Assembly (NCBI GenBank): GCA_015039465.1
Contig: MU130200.1
Coordinates: 191,761 to 236,449, forward strand
DNA: 44,689 bases
DNA from: Phlegmacium glaucopus
Taxonomy: Eukaryota; Basidiomycota; Agaricomycetes; Agaricales; Cortinariaceae
Direction of reading: 5' to 3'
Shown here: positions 10,601 to 21,549 of the stretch, piece by piece
Layout: the number at the start of each line of letters is the position of its first letter
Numbering within the stretch: position 1 is the stretch's first letter
The notes under the pieces: generated by a model
Database searches by the model: none
The model's input: only the letters and a program-made list of their open reading frames with translations
Told to the model about the DNA's origin: nothing
Position numbers and translations under genes: made by a program

Positions 10601-12911
10601 ACGTCGAAATCTTCCCAACCGTGACCAATGGTCAGCTTTTAAGTCCCGCATGCGATTGAGGATGACATCAAGAGACACCCCAAGAAATTCATGTCCTACG
10701 ATGACATCAGGATCCGCCTTGTAAATAGCCACTAAACAGGGTCAAAAGATAAAACTCGTGGTAAAAAGACGCAAAGCTTACTCAGAAGACTGCTCAGCAG
10801 CATCCGCTCGTTTTGCATAGGCAGAATCGATCCCTTCGCATTACCCTTCGCCTCTTTCTCGAAATTGGGTGGGAATTTATCAAGGGGGCGAACAAAAGTG
10901 TGGACAGTGCATTTGAGTTTCTCAGGAGGCGTTACGTCGTCAATTTGCACTATTGAAGCATGTTGTTTTGACAATTTGTAGACGCGAAAAGAATGATAGT
11001 ACATACTGTTATGCCAAATCCTGGCGGAAGCACAGACAATTTCCCTTTTATTTTCCTGATGGTTCACGACAGTGCGAACACTTAGACTCATTACATTCAA
11101 CGGTGGCATGTCCTTTGGCGCATTGACATCAGTTTCCGGAAATGGGTTGAAATCCTTCGGGTTCGTCACCGTCACCTCTAATTTACACCAAGAGATCTAT
11201 GAATAAGCAGTCAGTAGGTAAAGAAAGTCGGTATTGTCAACTACCTACCCCTTTGTTGTCGACCTCTGGATGTTTAATTTGGATCCAACATGGTCCCATT
11301 ATCTTTCGCTTGAGAACCAGAAGTTCGAAGGCAGTCGTATTGGTACCAAAGATCTGCGCGATGTTTTGACTACAAGCGGTCATAGGAACAACGGGCTCTA
11401 TCGAAGATATTAGAAATGCAAATACAGAGCGAACGCGTGCTGACCGTGAAAACCATAAACCACCTTTAACCATTGGCTCTCTCCTCTTGGTACATCCTTT
11501 TCACCAAAAGCGTAATTCCGCTTGACGAACTTAGCTCGCCAAGACTTGATCTTGATCTGCTTCCTGATCATGTCGAAGTCATCGTGAATGTCTTCTTGCT
11601 TCGGTACTACGTCAGTTTCGTGGATATTGCCGTCGTCGTCCTGCTCAACTCGTCTATCCCTGGGTAAGACGAATAAATTTCGTTCGATACCCTCAACAGT
11701 GACAGAGCAGGACACCCATAAACCAGAAGACTTGTCTTTGAGCTTCCCAATGAAATAAAGTTTGCCATCAAGTTCGAGATAGTCAAGCCAAAAGAAGCGC
11801 ATTGATCCATCGGCCTCAAGGACACCAATGTTGCTTGAGTTCGTAGACGATGTACCTGTCGTAAGAGGACCAAGGGTGTCTTCTGTGTCGACAACCAAGG
11901 AATCATATACTGACAGCCATGCGGGTTTGGTATCAGTTTCTTCTGTCTTCGTCGGAATGGTAGTCTTCGGACGCGGTTTCCTGTAAATCACAGGATCGCC
12001 TTCTTCCTTCTTTACGGAGGCCTTGAAGTCCAGGTCATCGTCCAGATCCATAAAGGCGTCCATGTCAATGTCGTCCAAAGACATGTCGAAATCTTCTGAG
12101 CTACTATATACATCCAGATTTGCCAGTTGCTCTGTAGCTGGCAACGCGCTGTCATCGTCCACGCGAAACTTTTTGGTAGGGCTGCTAAACACGTCGTCGG
12201 AGGACGGAATTTCGATAGGTTCCATGGGGCCATCGGAGGACAAATCGGGATATGACGCTTTCCGACGGTATGCTGAGTAGTTATGACGCTTTAGAGGGGA
12301 TTCTTGATCTGAATCTTCCGTTGGCGAGGGTTTTCGTTTACGAGAAGCTTTTTTCGGTAACGGAACAGAAGTGCTATTATCCAGAGTACCCAGAAGGGAT
12401 GACATAAAGTCTTCCTCTTGTTCAGCGGAGACAACGGGACGATATGCACTGATTGATGGTACCGCAGGGGCGGGGGCAGGCTTTGACTTGTATTTCACGG
12501 TGGTAGCCTTGGCCTTCGTTTTTTTCGCTAGGGAAATGTTAAAGAGATCACTGAAATATCTGAGTAGCAAATACCTTTTTTCCTGGTCTCCTCTTCATCC
12601 TCAGATACATCCTCTTCATTCCCGCCACTCCAATCGTCCATCCCATTGTCTACGTACCCCGCAGCTCCATCATCAACAACGAAGTCATCTCGTTGTAGAC
12701 GTCCTTTGACTATGCTCTTGTATTGATCTTCAGTAACCTCATCGTAAATCGTATCGTCCTCTTCCTGACGCGTCGCGAATTAGTATTTGGCTCGCGTAGG
12801 GATTATATGAAAGCTCACCTTAAAAATACGAGTACCACCCTCCCTCGCCCGCTTGTATTCCGCCAACTTATCAAGCTTTGATCTTTTGTCGCGAAGCGAG
12901 CGGTCTGCCAT
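7655..12911 (-). CDS. POL1: DNA polymerase alpha catalytic subunit
   Basis: Family-B replicative polymerase that extends primase-made RNA primers at origins and on the lagging strand, in complex with the B subunit and primase, in the nucleus. The start [19 protein letters not shown] (ATG 12911) matches the conserved N-terminus. An acidic, Ser-rich linker follows. Polymerase motifs are all present: [18 protein letters not shown] (region II, 9887-9916), [19 protein letters not shown] (region III, near 9500-9560) and [13 protein letters not shown] (region I, YGDTDS at 9334-9351). The C-terminal cysteine-rich modules are intact: CRHCQG, then CPAC, then WTVCDDPTC and CLRSGC. The end, [15 protein letters not shown], sits on a last exon with TAG at 7655-7657. 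Length is about 1,430 residues, normal for the family. There are about 20 short introns. Intron 1 carries an ACGCGT box. A housekeeping gene, so a useful anchor for synteny. Confidence 0.96.
12765..12818 (-). promoter_or_regulatory. ACGCGT (MCB-like) box inside intron 1 of the polymerase gene
   Basis: Intron 1 (54 bases) begins GTGAGC after codon AAG and ends in CGCGACGCGTCAG. It contains ACGCGT at 12768-12773, the MluI cell-cycle box bound by MBF in yeasts, where DNA polymerase alpha genes are classic G1/S targets. The motif is read directly; its use in this organism is inference, and a six-base palindrome can occur by chance. Confidence 0.3.
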
Positions 12912-14133
12912 CTAGGTATAAGAGATTTTCGTCTCGAAACGAGCCCTTTCTTGGCCCACTCAGGCGGAGTTTGTAGCTGAGTTGACACGCTTCTGGCTTG
13001 AAGACCGGCCCGTTGTTGGCGGTGAATACCGGATTACGAATCATACAAACATATTACATAAGATAAAAATGGGTCTCCCTTCGAAAGCGAAGGGGCTAGC
13101 TACTAAGCTAGTCATAGTCGAAGATGAATTCAACATTCTCCTCCATCATATAATGGCACAGCATCGTCATCGATGGCACAGCACCCTTCAGACACCGAGA
13201 GCTAATAGCTAAGTAGGGTCCATATCTTTGGCCTCAGGCGTCGCTTCTGGCATTGGCATCGAGTGAACAGAGAATCGTGTACTGGCGTGATGATCTCACC
13301 GTTCAACGATGCTACGGAAACATCTTACTTCCACTTTAATATAGCTCTACCTCGCCACCACCGTTATTACCTGCTCATCCACCTACCGGCACCGTCAAAA
13401 CTAACTACGTACAAAGGCTGGCCCAGTCGCCTTTGGCTTCCCGAAATTTTGGCCCTCTCCTCCTTCTCCTCTCGCAAGTGGTGGCTTTCTTGGTGTTCGT
13501 ATTAATTTCTGTCTTGGAGATAGAGCAGTGAAATTTCATGTTGGCATGATAAAAAGATTCCCTACAAAGGCCAAAGATATGAATTTGGACATCAATTTAC
13601 TTTTCGTCTTTGCCGCCCGCCGGCCCTATACTTACTGGAGTGTCAGTGAGCAGAGTCTCACTGGTGCATCTCAGCGTCTACTTAACAGCGACTTCGTTTG
13701 TCGATGTTTTCCTTCAGATTGGAAAATGTAGCCCATATTTGGGCTGGCATGATGGCTATCTGCATCGCGGCCATGTTTGAAACGGTTGTCAAAGCTGCCT
13801 TTTTGACTTTTTTTTTGCCGGACAGTCACATCACATTTGCCACTGACTAAAACTGCGGACTGGACGTTATTGGACTGGGCCAGTCTTGAAGGACTCTCCG
13901 ATCAGTGATCTCTAGTACTCGTTTTGACCATACACCTTACTCTTGTTCCCGCTTGCCCACTGGTGGGTTTGTTCAGTATCAGGTTTCTAGATGTCGAAGA
14001 ATTAACTTTTCATCTTCCATTACGCATATCATTATCAGTAGAGTTCTGACCTTCTGTCAACACCGCGGCCTTTATTCAATTATATATAGTAGCCAGCGCA
14101 CGACTCGCTCGCCGTTGCCTCTGTTCATCCAGC
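12912..14133. other. Divergent promoter region between polymerase alpha and the MYND gene
   Basis: This 1.2 kb region separates two divergent genes. Plus-strand open frames in it are short and do not resemble protein families. Near 13080-13110 two small perfect hairpins stand side by side: CCTTCG/CGAAGG with loop AAAG, and CTAGCT/AGCTAG with loop ACTA. Nothing else was recognised. Confidence 0.5.
14079..14088 (+). promoter_or_regulatory. TATA box of the MYND gene
   Basis: An AT run reading TATATATA lies about 50 bases before the ATG at 14134. It is the only strong TATA-like string close upstream and supports that ATG as the start. Confidence 0.45.
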
Positions 14134-16455
14134 ATGCTTATACCGAACTACAAGTATTACTGGGACGCTCTATCCCGTATAAAAAGGCCGACGTTCTCGA
14201 TCACAACCAACCAGGAAAACAACCAAAGTGCCTTGTCGTTGGAATCATACATGTCATATGGATTAGGATCTACTGCTAATGGCCATGTTGTATCCCAAGT
14301 GCCATGCAGCAATACATCCAGTCGCAGAATCGGATGGGTGATGTGCCCAAATGATGGGTTACTAGCATGTTCTCAGGTATAGATCGCACTTGCAACTTGA
14401 GTACTATGTTCAATCAATTGAAAGATATACATACTGTAGTGCTGCCTTGTGAAGGTGTGTGATAACTGAATCTCGTCTCTTGTTCCTGTTCATATTTCTT
14501 GAAGTACTGTTCTGGACGTTGTCAACGCCAACACTGGCACAAGCACCGACTTGACTGTGAACATCCGTACCTCCATTCAAATTGGCAGCCTGATTGGGTA
14601 ACAGAAGACCGGCCGCCTCTCTTTACCAGCTTGCGGATCTTATCCCCGACTTCTCCAAACGATGTATCCAAGATTTCAGGTTATCCAGCATACGATTGTT
14701 TACAGCTTTGTTCTAATGAAGGTCAAGATGGGCTCAAGCAAGATTTCAAACTTTGCCTAACATGTATGTGTACCCCAATTCTACCTCATCGTTTCGTATA
14801 TTTATAGATCAGCTGTAGCGGCCGGTGACATTCGTAATCTCGTGGAGACAGTTAACAGTCTTCCAATAGGGTATAGCGGCAAATTAGATGTTCTTCTCAA
14901 CAACAGCAATGCTATTATTCTCAACCGAATTCTTGTTATTCTCTGTGTACTTTTATCTCCTGGTCCATCGATCGAGGAATCAGCAGAGTTGACAACCCAT
15001 CTCATGTACTCTGCCAGTCTACCCGAGACCGGAGCAGCATATGTGCGATACTGCATCAACCTCATCTATGGGAAGGAACTCAATGACGGAGAAATGTCAT
15101 TCCAGACAACCCTGAAAACAAAGGGCCGAGGGAAACTGTACTCAGCACAGCCAGCAGCTGGCATCAAACGCCCTCTAGAGATGTTCTCGTCTACATATAG
15201 CCTTGCAAAGGCAACGAGTAACATGTTGGATGTCGTTCAAGACCCTTTTCGTACCGACGATAGGCATAAAATCTTATCTTCTCTTCAACCTGCACATAGG
15301 CTTGCAATGAATCGCTTTTGGAAAACTGGGATCCTGGCTCCGTTCTCGATGGACCTCAGTGCCTTCAAGCAGCCTAATCGGTACGAAGATTATGCCCACT
15401 CAATCATCCGTATTTAACCGAGTAACACCTTTCCAGTTTAATGTTCTCTGCTCAGGGGGAATGGCTGGGAGAAGGTATCCCAGATATGAATCCGCTATGC
15501 GGTTGGAATGTTTCCGCTGTTCGTAATACGGGAGTGAGATACGGTCTCGACCCTTCTGGAGACATCTTGGGTTGTCTGTTCTTCCATATCAAGGCAGAAC
15601 TTCGAGAATTCTCTCTCCGCATCAAAGAGTTGAACATCCATATCCACCTGCTCCAATATGATTCCCGTCTCCTTTCGAAAGGTATATCGATTGGTGTTCT
15701 TCCTGCATTCTCCGAGGCCTCGTTCGATCGTGTGGACATAGGCGATATGCCTGACAGTATCGGCGTGGCAGAATGCCTCACAGATTGGGGGACGTTACTC
15801 AACAAGAAAAATAAGAATTCATGTGTAATAATGCATTCTAAACGATGGCACGAACATGTTCCAGGAGCGATTGCTAGAGGCAACCCACGTATAATTCATG
15901 CCCTCATGGAGAGATGTAAGAATGTACCTTCCCTGGTAGGTCTGAATCGCTTTGGTCTTTATTCGTTTAGCTCAACGCCATTGTACAGAATGCAAAGCTT
16001 AAGGATATTCTCATACAGCCTCAATCGCCATCCCTGGCCCGACTAATGGCCTCTCTCGACGCTTTTGTCGATCATGAAGATGCCTTCCTGCAATACCTTC
16101 GAAGTCAAGAAGCAGAAGACACTGGAGCTAGTCTTGGCATTTATCTTCGCAAAATCCATCGCGTACATCCAAAGGTATGCTAGGAACCTCAATTAATTGT
16201 CAATTTTGTGGTGCGATTAAACCATGTCATGACAAGAGAATTGGCATTCCACTCCCGGCTCCCAATCAAAAGCTGCCTGATCTATCCAAAGACGAGTTCT
16301 ATGATCTTTGTGCGCCTTATGTGTCGATGTCAGTGGGAAAAAACAATCTAACTTCTCTTATATAGTTACAATTGGAGGTGCAGACCTTGTTATACGATTT
16401 GCAGAGTTTGAATGCGCTCCTTCCCCTGGAACCATTTGATGTATCGGGTAGGTAG
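14134..16455 (+). CDS. MYND-type zinc-finger protein with DUF4470 domain
   Basis: Member of a large agaricomycete family that joins a MYND finger (a Zn-binding protein-interaction module) to a DUF4470 domain; the cellular role is unknown. After about 80 N-terminal residues comes the finger, CPNDGLLACSQCCLVKYC then SGRCQRQHWHKHRLDC. Part of it is coded by a 15-base micro-exon at 14440-14454. The first Cys pair of a standard MYND finger is not obvious, so this finger may be degenerate or begin further upstream. DUF4470 follows, with AAGDIRNLVETVNSLP, YSGKLDVLLNNSNAIILNR and VRYGLDPSGDILGCLF. The last exon ends LLPLEPFDVSGR with TAG at 16453-16455. Length is about 640 residues. The donor near 14770 that keeps frame appears to be GTGTAC rather than the nearby GTATGT. 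Confidence 0.8.
14440..14454 (+). other. 15-base micro-exon in the MYND finger
   Basis: The bases TGCTGCCTTGTGAAG lie between an acceptor (CTGTAG) and a donor (GTGTGT). They encode C-C-L-V-K and join CSQ to YCSGRC, giving the C-x2-C-x4-Y-C-x3-C spacing of MYND fingers. Skipping it keeps frame but removes a zinc-ligand Cys. Confidence 0.75.
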
Positions 16456-16724
16456 AGACAGCAAGCAAGAATAAAATTCCACCACGAACGTTACTAGGCC
16501 AGTGGATTTTGTAAATGACTCTAGGAGTAGGGATAGAAAGAGATGATAATGGATGCACGTAACGATTACATGAAATATGAGGCTCGACACTTCGCCGTGT
16601 TGCAATCTAAAGGAACGGCGTGAAGGCCCGGATAGTGGTTGTACATTCGTAGCTAAGGGAAGAAAAATGGACTTGAGTACATTGGACCGGATGGTACAAG
16701 ATAGATGATGTCGTTGGAGGGTTT

Positions 16725-17580
16725 CTACAGGCCCATGACAGCACGCGAGAACTTACTTCGCCTTCGAATGGCTGGTCCATAGAAGAAAAGGACCTACGAC
16801 GGATTGAAATATTTAGGATAGCAAAAAGTATGCCACGTACGAAAGGTATTGGGGCCATAATAGCCGCGAGACAGCCGAATAGAGTATTAGCCCACCTGTA
16901 ACCTAAAGTTTTGTACATATGTGTAGTAAACAATGGAAAGGCAGTCGCAGCCAAATTCCCTGTCAAGAAAAACGATGAACAGAGTTCCTACACCGGATAG
17001 GAGAATAAGATGTACGTGCAAGGCTTTGGCCAGCTAAAGCCGATGATGCAAATGGCCCATAACTGGAGATCAAAGATGAATTAATATGTCAATCAGAAAC
17101 ATGCGGAGAAGTGACTCTCACCAATCAGCCAGATAAGAAAATGCGGCTACATACATGATGAAAGTTCCCCAGACGTAAAGGACAATCCCGATAGTCAGAG
17201 CAATCCAGTGTACAAATGTGAATGAAGACCAAGCGTATATGAACATTCCTACAGGCAACAGAACTGCAGCAAAGCATGCTAGGTATAAGCGAGCCTCAGG
17301 CCCTTTTTTTGGGAAATATCGTCTAGAATACCAGGAAACGTCAGGTTGATTCTTTTGATTATACTTGCAAACGAACTGGTATAATATTTCTTGGCAAAAG
17401 TTCGTGAAGAAACCCAATACCGATCCGATCCTTACCGAAAGCAAATTAGAAATCCATGAATAAAAACCAAGAAATGGAAACTTACACCATAGTCAGGAAA
17501 ACCATGCCAGTCTCTGCAGTATTGAAGTGGTGAAGATTTTGAAAAACGCCAGGTATCGATCTGATGAAAGTATCAGTCAT
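16725..17580 (-). pseudogene. C-terminal half of an MFS transporter, truncated
   Basis: Exons spell the distal half of a fungal drug:H+ antiporter-type MFS protein. IPGVFQNLHHFNTAETGMVF leads into a helix. Then come IGSVLGFFTNFCQEILYQ, WYSRRYFPKKGPEARLYL, several membrane helices, DWYGPFASSALAGQSLA, and GYRWANTLFGCLAAIMAPIP. It ends in VLFFYGPAIRRRSKF with TAG at 16725-16727. Splice sites are good and the exons have no stops. The first six helices are absent: upstream of 17580 there is only hydrophilic sequence, and none of the next 2 kb encodes membrane helices. ATG 17580 could start a roughly 200-residue half-transporter. I call it a truncated relic; an expressed half-protein is the alternative. 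Substrate unknown. Confidence 0.65.
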
Positions 17581-17614
17581 TTGAAATCGACGCGAGGAAG
17601 AGCGACATGCTCAA

Positions 17615-18238
17615 TCATGCAATATGTAGTTCATGCGGCAGATCGTGCTCAGAGATCAAGACGGCTGAGCTTTCGAGTTGCGTTCCAGGCGTTGAACTCT
17701 GTTCAAATGTCGTGACCTCTGTCCTTTGTATGACGCTTGGCATGGATTCAAGGTACGGAATTATTGGGTTCTGGGGTGATTGGTGGTGTGGGGTGTATTG
17801 GGTCGCACTTTCTGAAGGTCCTTCGTGCCGTGAGACGGTGGTTGCGCCTTGAAGTTGGTTGTTATCATCGATGGTTGCCATCGGGACTTCGAGTGGTCGT
17901 TCAGAGCTCGAAGTCGTTCGTACCCGATTTTTGGGAGACGAAACATTCACTGAGGATGATAACAAATCAAGATCAAGCTCTGAGTCGAAGGATAATAAGT
18001 AATCGCAGAACGTGCCCAAGGTTTCACTGGTCGACAGACTCTTTCGTTGTCCTTGTCTGTGTGCAACAGAAGTTGGGATTTCAACTTGGTCAGTATGTTC
18101 GGAGGTGGCCAGTGTGGATATTGAAGAGACGGATAGATTGACAGAGGGTGAGTTTGTGTCTTTGTATATGACGGGCTGTGCGTGCGCGTTCATTGTGAAG
18201 CACATATTATGGATCACGCGCACGGCGTATTCCCACAT
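17615..18238 (-). CDS. Unrecognised Ser/Thr-rich protein, about 207 residues
   Basis: A single open frame begins MWEYAVRVIHNMCF (ATG 18238; an inner ATG begins MNAHAQPV) and ends DLPHELHIA. It is rich in Ser, Thr, Gln and Glu, with no predicted membrane helix and no motif I know. Just upstream lie a pyrimidine-rich tract and a TATATG string near 18420, resembling a fungal promoter and leader. The frame ends 35 bases before the truncated transporter's ATG, on the same strand. It could be an independent small gene, or the cytoplasmic N-terminal tail of the same transporter after deletion of helices 1-6. The open frame could also be chance. Confidence 0.35.
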   Translation of the reverse strand: MWEYAVRVIHNMCFTMNAHAQPVIYKDTNSPSVNLSVSSISTLATSEHTDQVEIPTSVAHRQGQRKSLSTSETLGTFCDYLLSFDSELDLDLLSSSVNVSSPKNRVRTTSSSERPLEVPMATIDDNNQLQGATTVSRHEGPSESATQYTPHHQSPQNPIIPYLESMPSVIQRTEVTTFEQSSTPGTQLESSAVLISEHDLPHELHIA

Positions 18239-19551
18239 GAAAAGCTGTGCGTCAATCTATGTTTTAGCTTGGTGGAAGGAAAAGGGAGAAATAATGGAAA
18301 GGGCCTTTTGCGCGGCCCGGAATCCCGAGATGGGAAAGGGGCGGCACAGGTGAGAGGAGACTCTAACTACGAAAAGGAAAAGAGAAAGGAAGAAAATGTG
18401 GTAAGGTGGTGTGAAAACATATAGAGCTCGAGGCAGGAGCCTAACGAGCTAATTGTGATAAAAATTGAGAAAACGAAGAATAAACAGAAATCGACTCTAC
18501 TATATAATAATGGACGAAACATTCAGACGAAGCCCATGGTGGCGCCGCCCAGGGACTTAACCGCGATTTGTTCGTACAGACCTCAGACGGCAGGGCGTTG
18601 TTGTGCATTAATTGATGTAGTTTGCTCGTCCAGAACTGAAGAATACGAAAGTAGAAGATGACTTGAGAAAAAGGCGATCGACTAGTCGAGGAATTATCGA
18701 GTACATTAGGGACAGTCAAAGTCGGCGATTCAAGTGATTCAGGACGTGATTCTTGAGTCGTGGGAAACTCTGGAAATTTTGGTTCAATTCGATGGGGACT
18801 CGGATTTGGCCCATCGAATCAGTACTTACATACTACTGATTTAATAATAACTACGAGAGCATAACCTATTGTTCGACGACATCATGCCTCATAATATGGT
18901 GCTAGATGACGCGATACGCCGATACCGACGTGATTAGTACGATATTTCAACAATATTATGCATCATTCTTAAGTCTCCAGGAAGATTTTTTGCATCATGT
19001 TCCACACCGCTTTTCTCCCAACGACCCATATAACTGCGGACTGTGTATTTACGTCAATTTTTTGCTAGTACCTCCTATATATTCAGAAAATTTAAGTCTG
19101 ATGAATCTAAGTTAGATAGTCTACGGTGAAAAGGAATAGCAGAATATGGGATTAATAACTATCCGGCAACCTAAAGCTAATACGCAGGCAGAGCCCATTC
19201 TGTAGGGTATGCCTATGTATTCAGTAGCGCCGACCATCCATCACTCTCACATAACCGTTTAGAACTCATAATTTTGCAAATAAGGTTCCCCTGTTAGTAA
19301 CCCTCCCTCCACTCTCCAAGGCAAAGCCGTTTTGGGCCAATACTAGATCAATTTGCATTGTATCGCGCAAGCTCGTTGATCGCGCGGTTGCAAGCCATCT
19401 ATAATGTTCTCAGAAGGAGACTGACTCGATGGAATTGACGTGAAATTGAACACCAGTTCTACTGTACTTGCGAAAAAAGGAACAAAATGACAATCATTGG
19501 AGTGAGTAACGTAATACAACTACCTCGGATATCCACAGCTCAATATTAGAC
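18239..19551. other. Intergenic region, one inverted repeat
   Basis: This 1.3 kb region contains the likely promoter of the Ser/Thr-rich ORF (18239-18450) and the 3' flank of the dehydrogenase gene. Open frames are short and not family-like. The only clear structure is the inverted repeat at 18787-18819. Confidence 0.5.
18787..18819. repeat. Perfect 10-base inverted repeat
   Basis: ATTCGATGGG (18787-18796) is matched by its exact reverse complement CCCATCGAAT (18810-18819), separated by 13 bases. It could be a dyad binding site or a small hairpin. No gene starts close enough for a firm assignment. Confidence 0.5.
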
Positions 19552-20431
19552 TTATACAGTAAAGCCCTAGGTGATCGTACAGCGTTAGCGGTGGAAAAAT
19601 GAGGGAGAGGGTGTGTAAACACTTACGCCGTTGACCGGAATGTTCTGACCATTCACCCAAGAAGCCGCTGGGCTGGCTAAGAAAGTGACTACGGGGGCGA
19701 TTTCCTCTGGTTTGCCAATGCGTTTAGCGGGGTGGAGACCTGCGATGAAATTGATGACTTGTTCGGGTTTTCCAGCTCGGAAGAGCGGCGTATCGGTAGG
19801 ACCAGGAGAGACGGTGTTCACGGTTATTCCTCTAGCACCGAGATCTTTTGCCAGAGAACGGGCTGCCTGTTCAATAGCTCCCTTCGAAGCGACATACACA
19901 ACTGCATTTGGTAAGACAGTCGTTGCGGCAGTCAATGTGGTTGAAAGGAATACTATCCGACCACCTAATAGATTGGCATGGTTTAATTATCCGTTAAGCG
20001 ACATATTGGAAATTTGACAAGCTTTCAGACTAACCTTCTGGAATTAGTGGCGCAGCAGCCTTGACGAGGAACAGTGGGCCCTTAACATTGATGGCAAAGT
20101 GAGAGTCGTAGAATTGCTCGTCAACGTCAGCGATGACTTTGCTGCCCATAATTCCTGCGTTCAAGACGAGGATATCGATACGGCCAAATTCCTTGAGAGT
20201 GGCTGTGAGGAGAGCGTTGGAGCCAGCGATGGAGGATACATCCGCCTTGCATGCAACGGCCCTTCCAACACCCTGAGCGTTGATAAAGGACACGACCTCA
20301 TCTGCAGCTGTAGCATTGCTGGCGTAGTTGACTACAACATTGGCACCGTTCTTTGCGAGGTCTTTGGCGATTTCTGCGCCGATGGATCGGGAAGAACCAG
20401 TGACAATAGCGACTTTTCCAGTGAGAGACAT
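19552..20431 (-). CDS. Short-chain dehydrogenase/reductase (classical SDR)
   Basis: Predicted NAD(P)(H)-dependent oxidoreductase of 249 residues, similar to 3-oxoacyl-ACP-reductase/glucose-dehydrogenase-type SDRs; substrate unknown. The cofactor motif is TGSSRSIGAEIA, with Ser in place of the usual middle Gly. Next are ADVSS, the structural LVLNAGIMG, and the catalytic set: Ser in FLSTTL and Tyr/Lys in VVYVASKGAIEQ. The distal VSPGPTDTPLF and WVNGQNIPVNGG are standard. The start is ATG 20431 (MSLTGKVAIVTG); an in-frame upstream ATG exists but adds residues before the usual first strand. Three exons (20035-20431, 19627-19964, 19552-19566) sum to 750 bases, in frame. The last exon is only 15 bases and codes G-F-T-V-stop, which completes the family's usual VNGG ending. 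Confidence 0.92.
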
Positions 20432-21549
20432 TTCTACTACTAACGATGGACAACTTTCATCTTGAAGCGTCTTATACACACTGAGCAGTTAATTTTTTTG
20501 CGAGTGATGGTTTTGCGGAAATGTCGTGGGGCTTGATTTGCATCGATCACGAAGTTGTTATTTTCGGATCATGAGTGGCCAAGACCCTCCCTGAACTCCG
20601 TAAGGCAGACTGATGACCTCTGATGACGATGGGGCAGGCCAATCTCGGACCTGGGAAGCTGGGCATAGGAAAGCGTCGAGCAGGCCGCGCAGGCCGCGCA
20701 GGATATCGTTGCGGGACCGATGGGATCACTTACGAAAAAGTTACGCAAATCGAAGCTACCTACAACTGCAGGAGGAGGGGATCAGGCCATCAGTAAAAGT
20801 GTCACGTCTTTTTTGCCATCTTTCGACATCTTTTGAAAGACGGAAAGACAGTAAAAAGTCAGAAAAGTCAAAAGAGAAGTGAGGCCTTTTAAAAGCTGGG
20901 TCCACCTCCTCCGAACAGACGGTGGTCCAGGTCTTTTCGGAGAAGCATTCCGTCTTATAGAAGACAGAAAGAACTATGAAAATATTTTATGTAAGTTTAC
21001 GACAGCGCGTTCATGGAAACTTGGAAAGACAACATGGACAGCATCATGTCAGCATCATCATCTTCGTGCGTATACATCCCAACTTGATGATAATCAGATT
21101 CAGCTCACTCCTTCATTGATCTTGTAGTAGACTGGTCTATTTCGGCTGTCTCGACAGCCCTCCTCATTGACACCTCGCAAAGTCAAGGTCGACCCTTCGG
21201 AAGAAAAAGAATAAGACGAGAAGTACTCATGGAGGATGACGGCGACAAGAGGACGGTGGCAAGTCAGTGAGGCTATGTGCAACGCGTATATTTTAACGCA
21301 GGATAATATCTATAACCAGTCAATGAGATGTACAGACGAACGATATCTTGTTATGAGTTATTGGATCGATGGCACTTGGACCTACTAGACTTGCATCTAC
21401 ACACCATCTTAGCACCTGCCACGATTTCCTCTATCATCGGTGTCTGGAGAATCAAGTAGGGAGGAGAGCAACAGCGTCATAAATGGCAGACGCAGAAGCA
21501 AGTACTTTCAAGTATGAACAGTAACTTTAGAAGATCCACTTACGCCTAA
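20432..21549. other. Intergenic region with a DUF6535 relic
   Basis: This holds the dehydrogenase promoter and the 3' flank of the DUF6535 gene. A GC-rich triplication of CAGGCCGCG-like units occurs near 20680-20700. The plus-strand relic at about 21001-21215 is listed separately. No intact gene was found. Confidence 0.5.
21001..21215 (+). pseudogene. Decayed fragment of a DUF6535 gene
   Basis: From 21013 the plus strand reads METWKDNMDSI, then the exon-end sequence and the donor context TTCGTGCGTATAC. The functional minus-strand DUF6535 gene has METWKDDMNSIIIF and the same donor context. The relic repeats 11 bases (GTCAGCATCAT) inside the exon, which shifts the frame. After an intron-length gap a second block near 21131-21215 reads SAVSTALLID, like the start of the first membrane helix (LFSGVLTAFLV) that follows this junction in the intact gene, with small indels and a stop soon after. 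The order and spacing match the intact gene, so this is a broken paralogue facing it. Confidence 0.7.

Noticed and set aside
12982..13731. Plus-strand genes upstream of the MYND gene
   Set aside because: The open frames are short, have no family-like sequence, and cannot be joined by convincing splice sites.
18441..18719. Minus-strand 92-codon open frame
   Set aside because: Composition is not protein-like and it lies in the promoter-like leader of the neighbouring frame.
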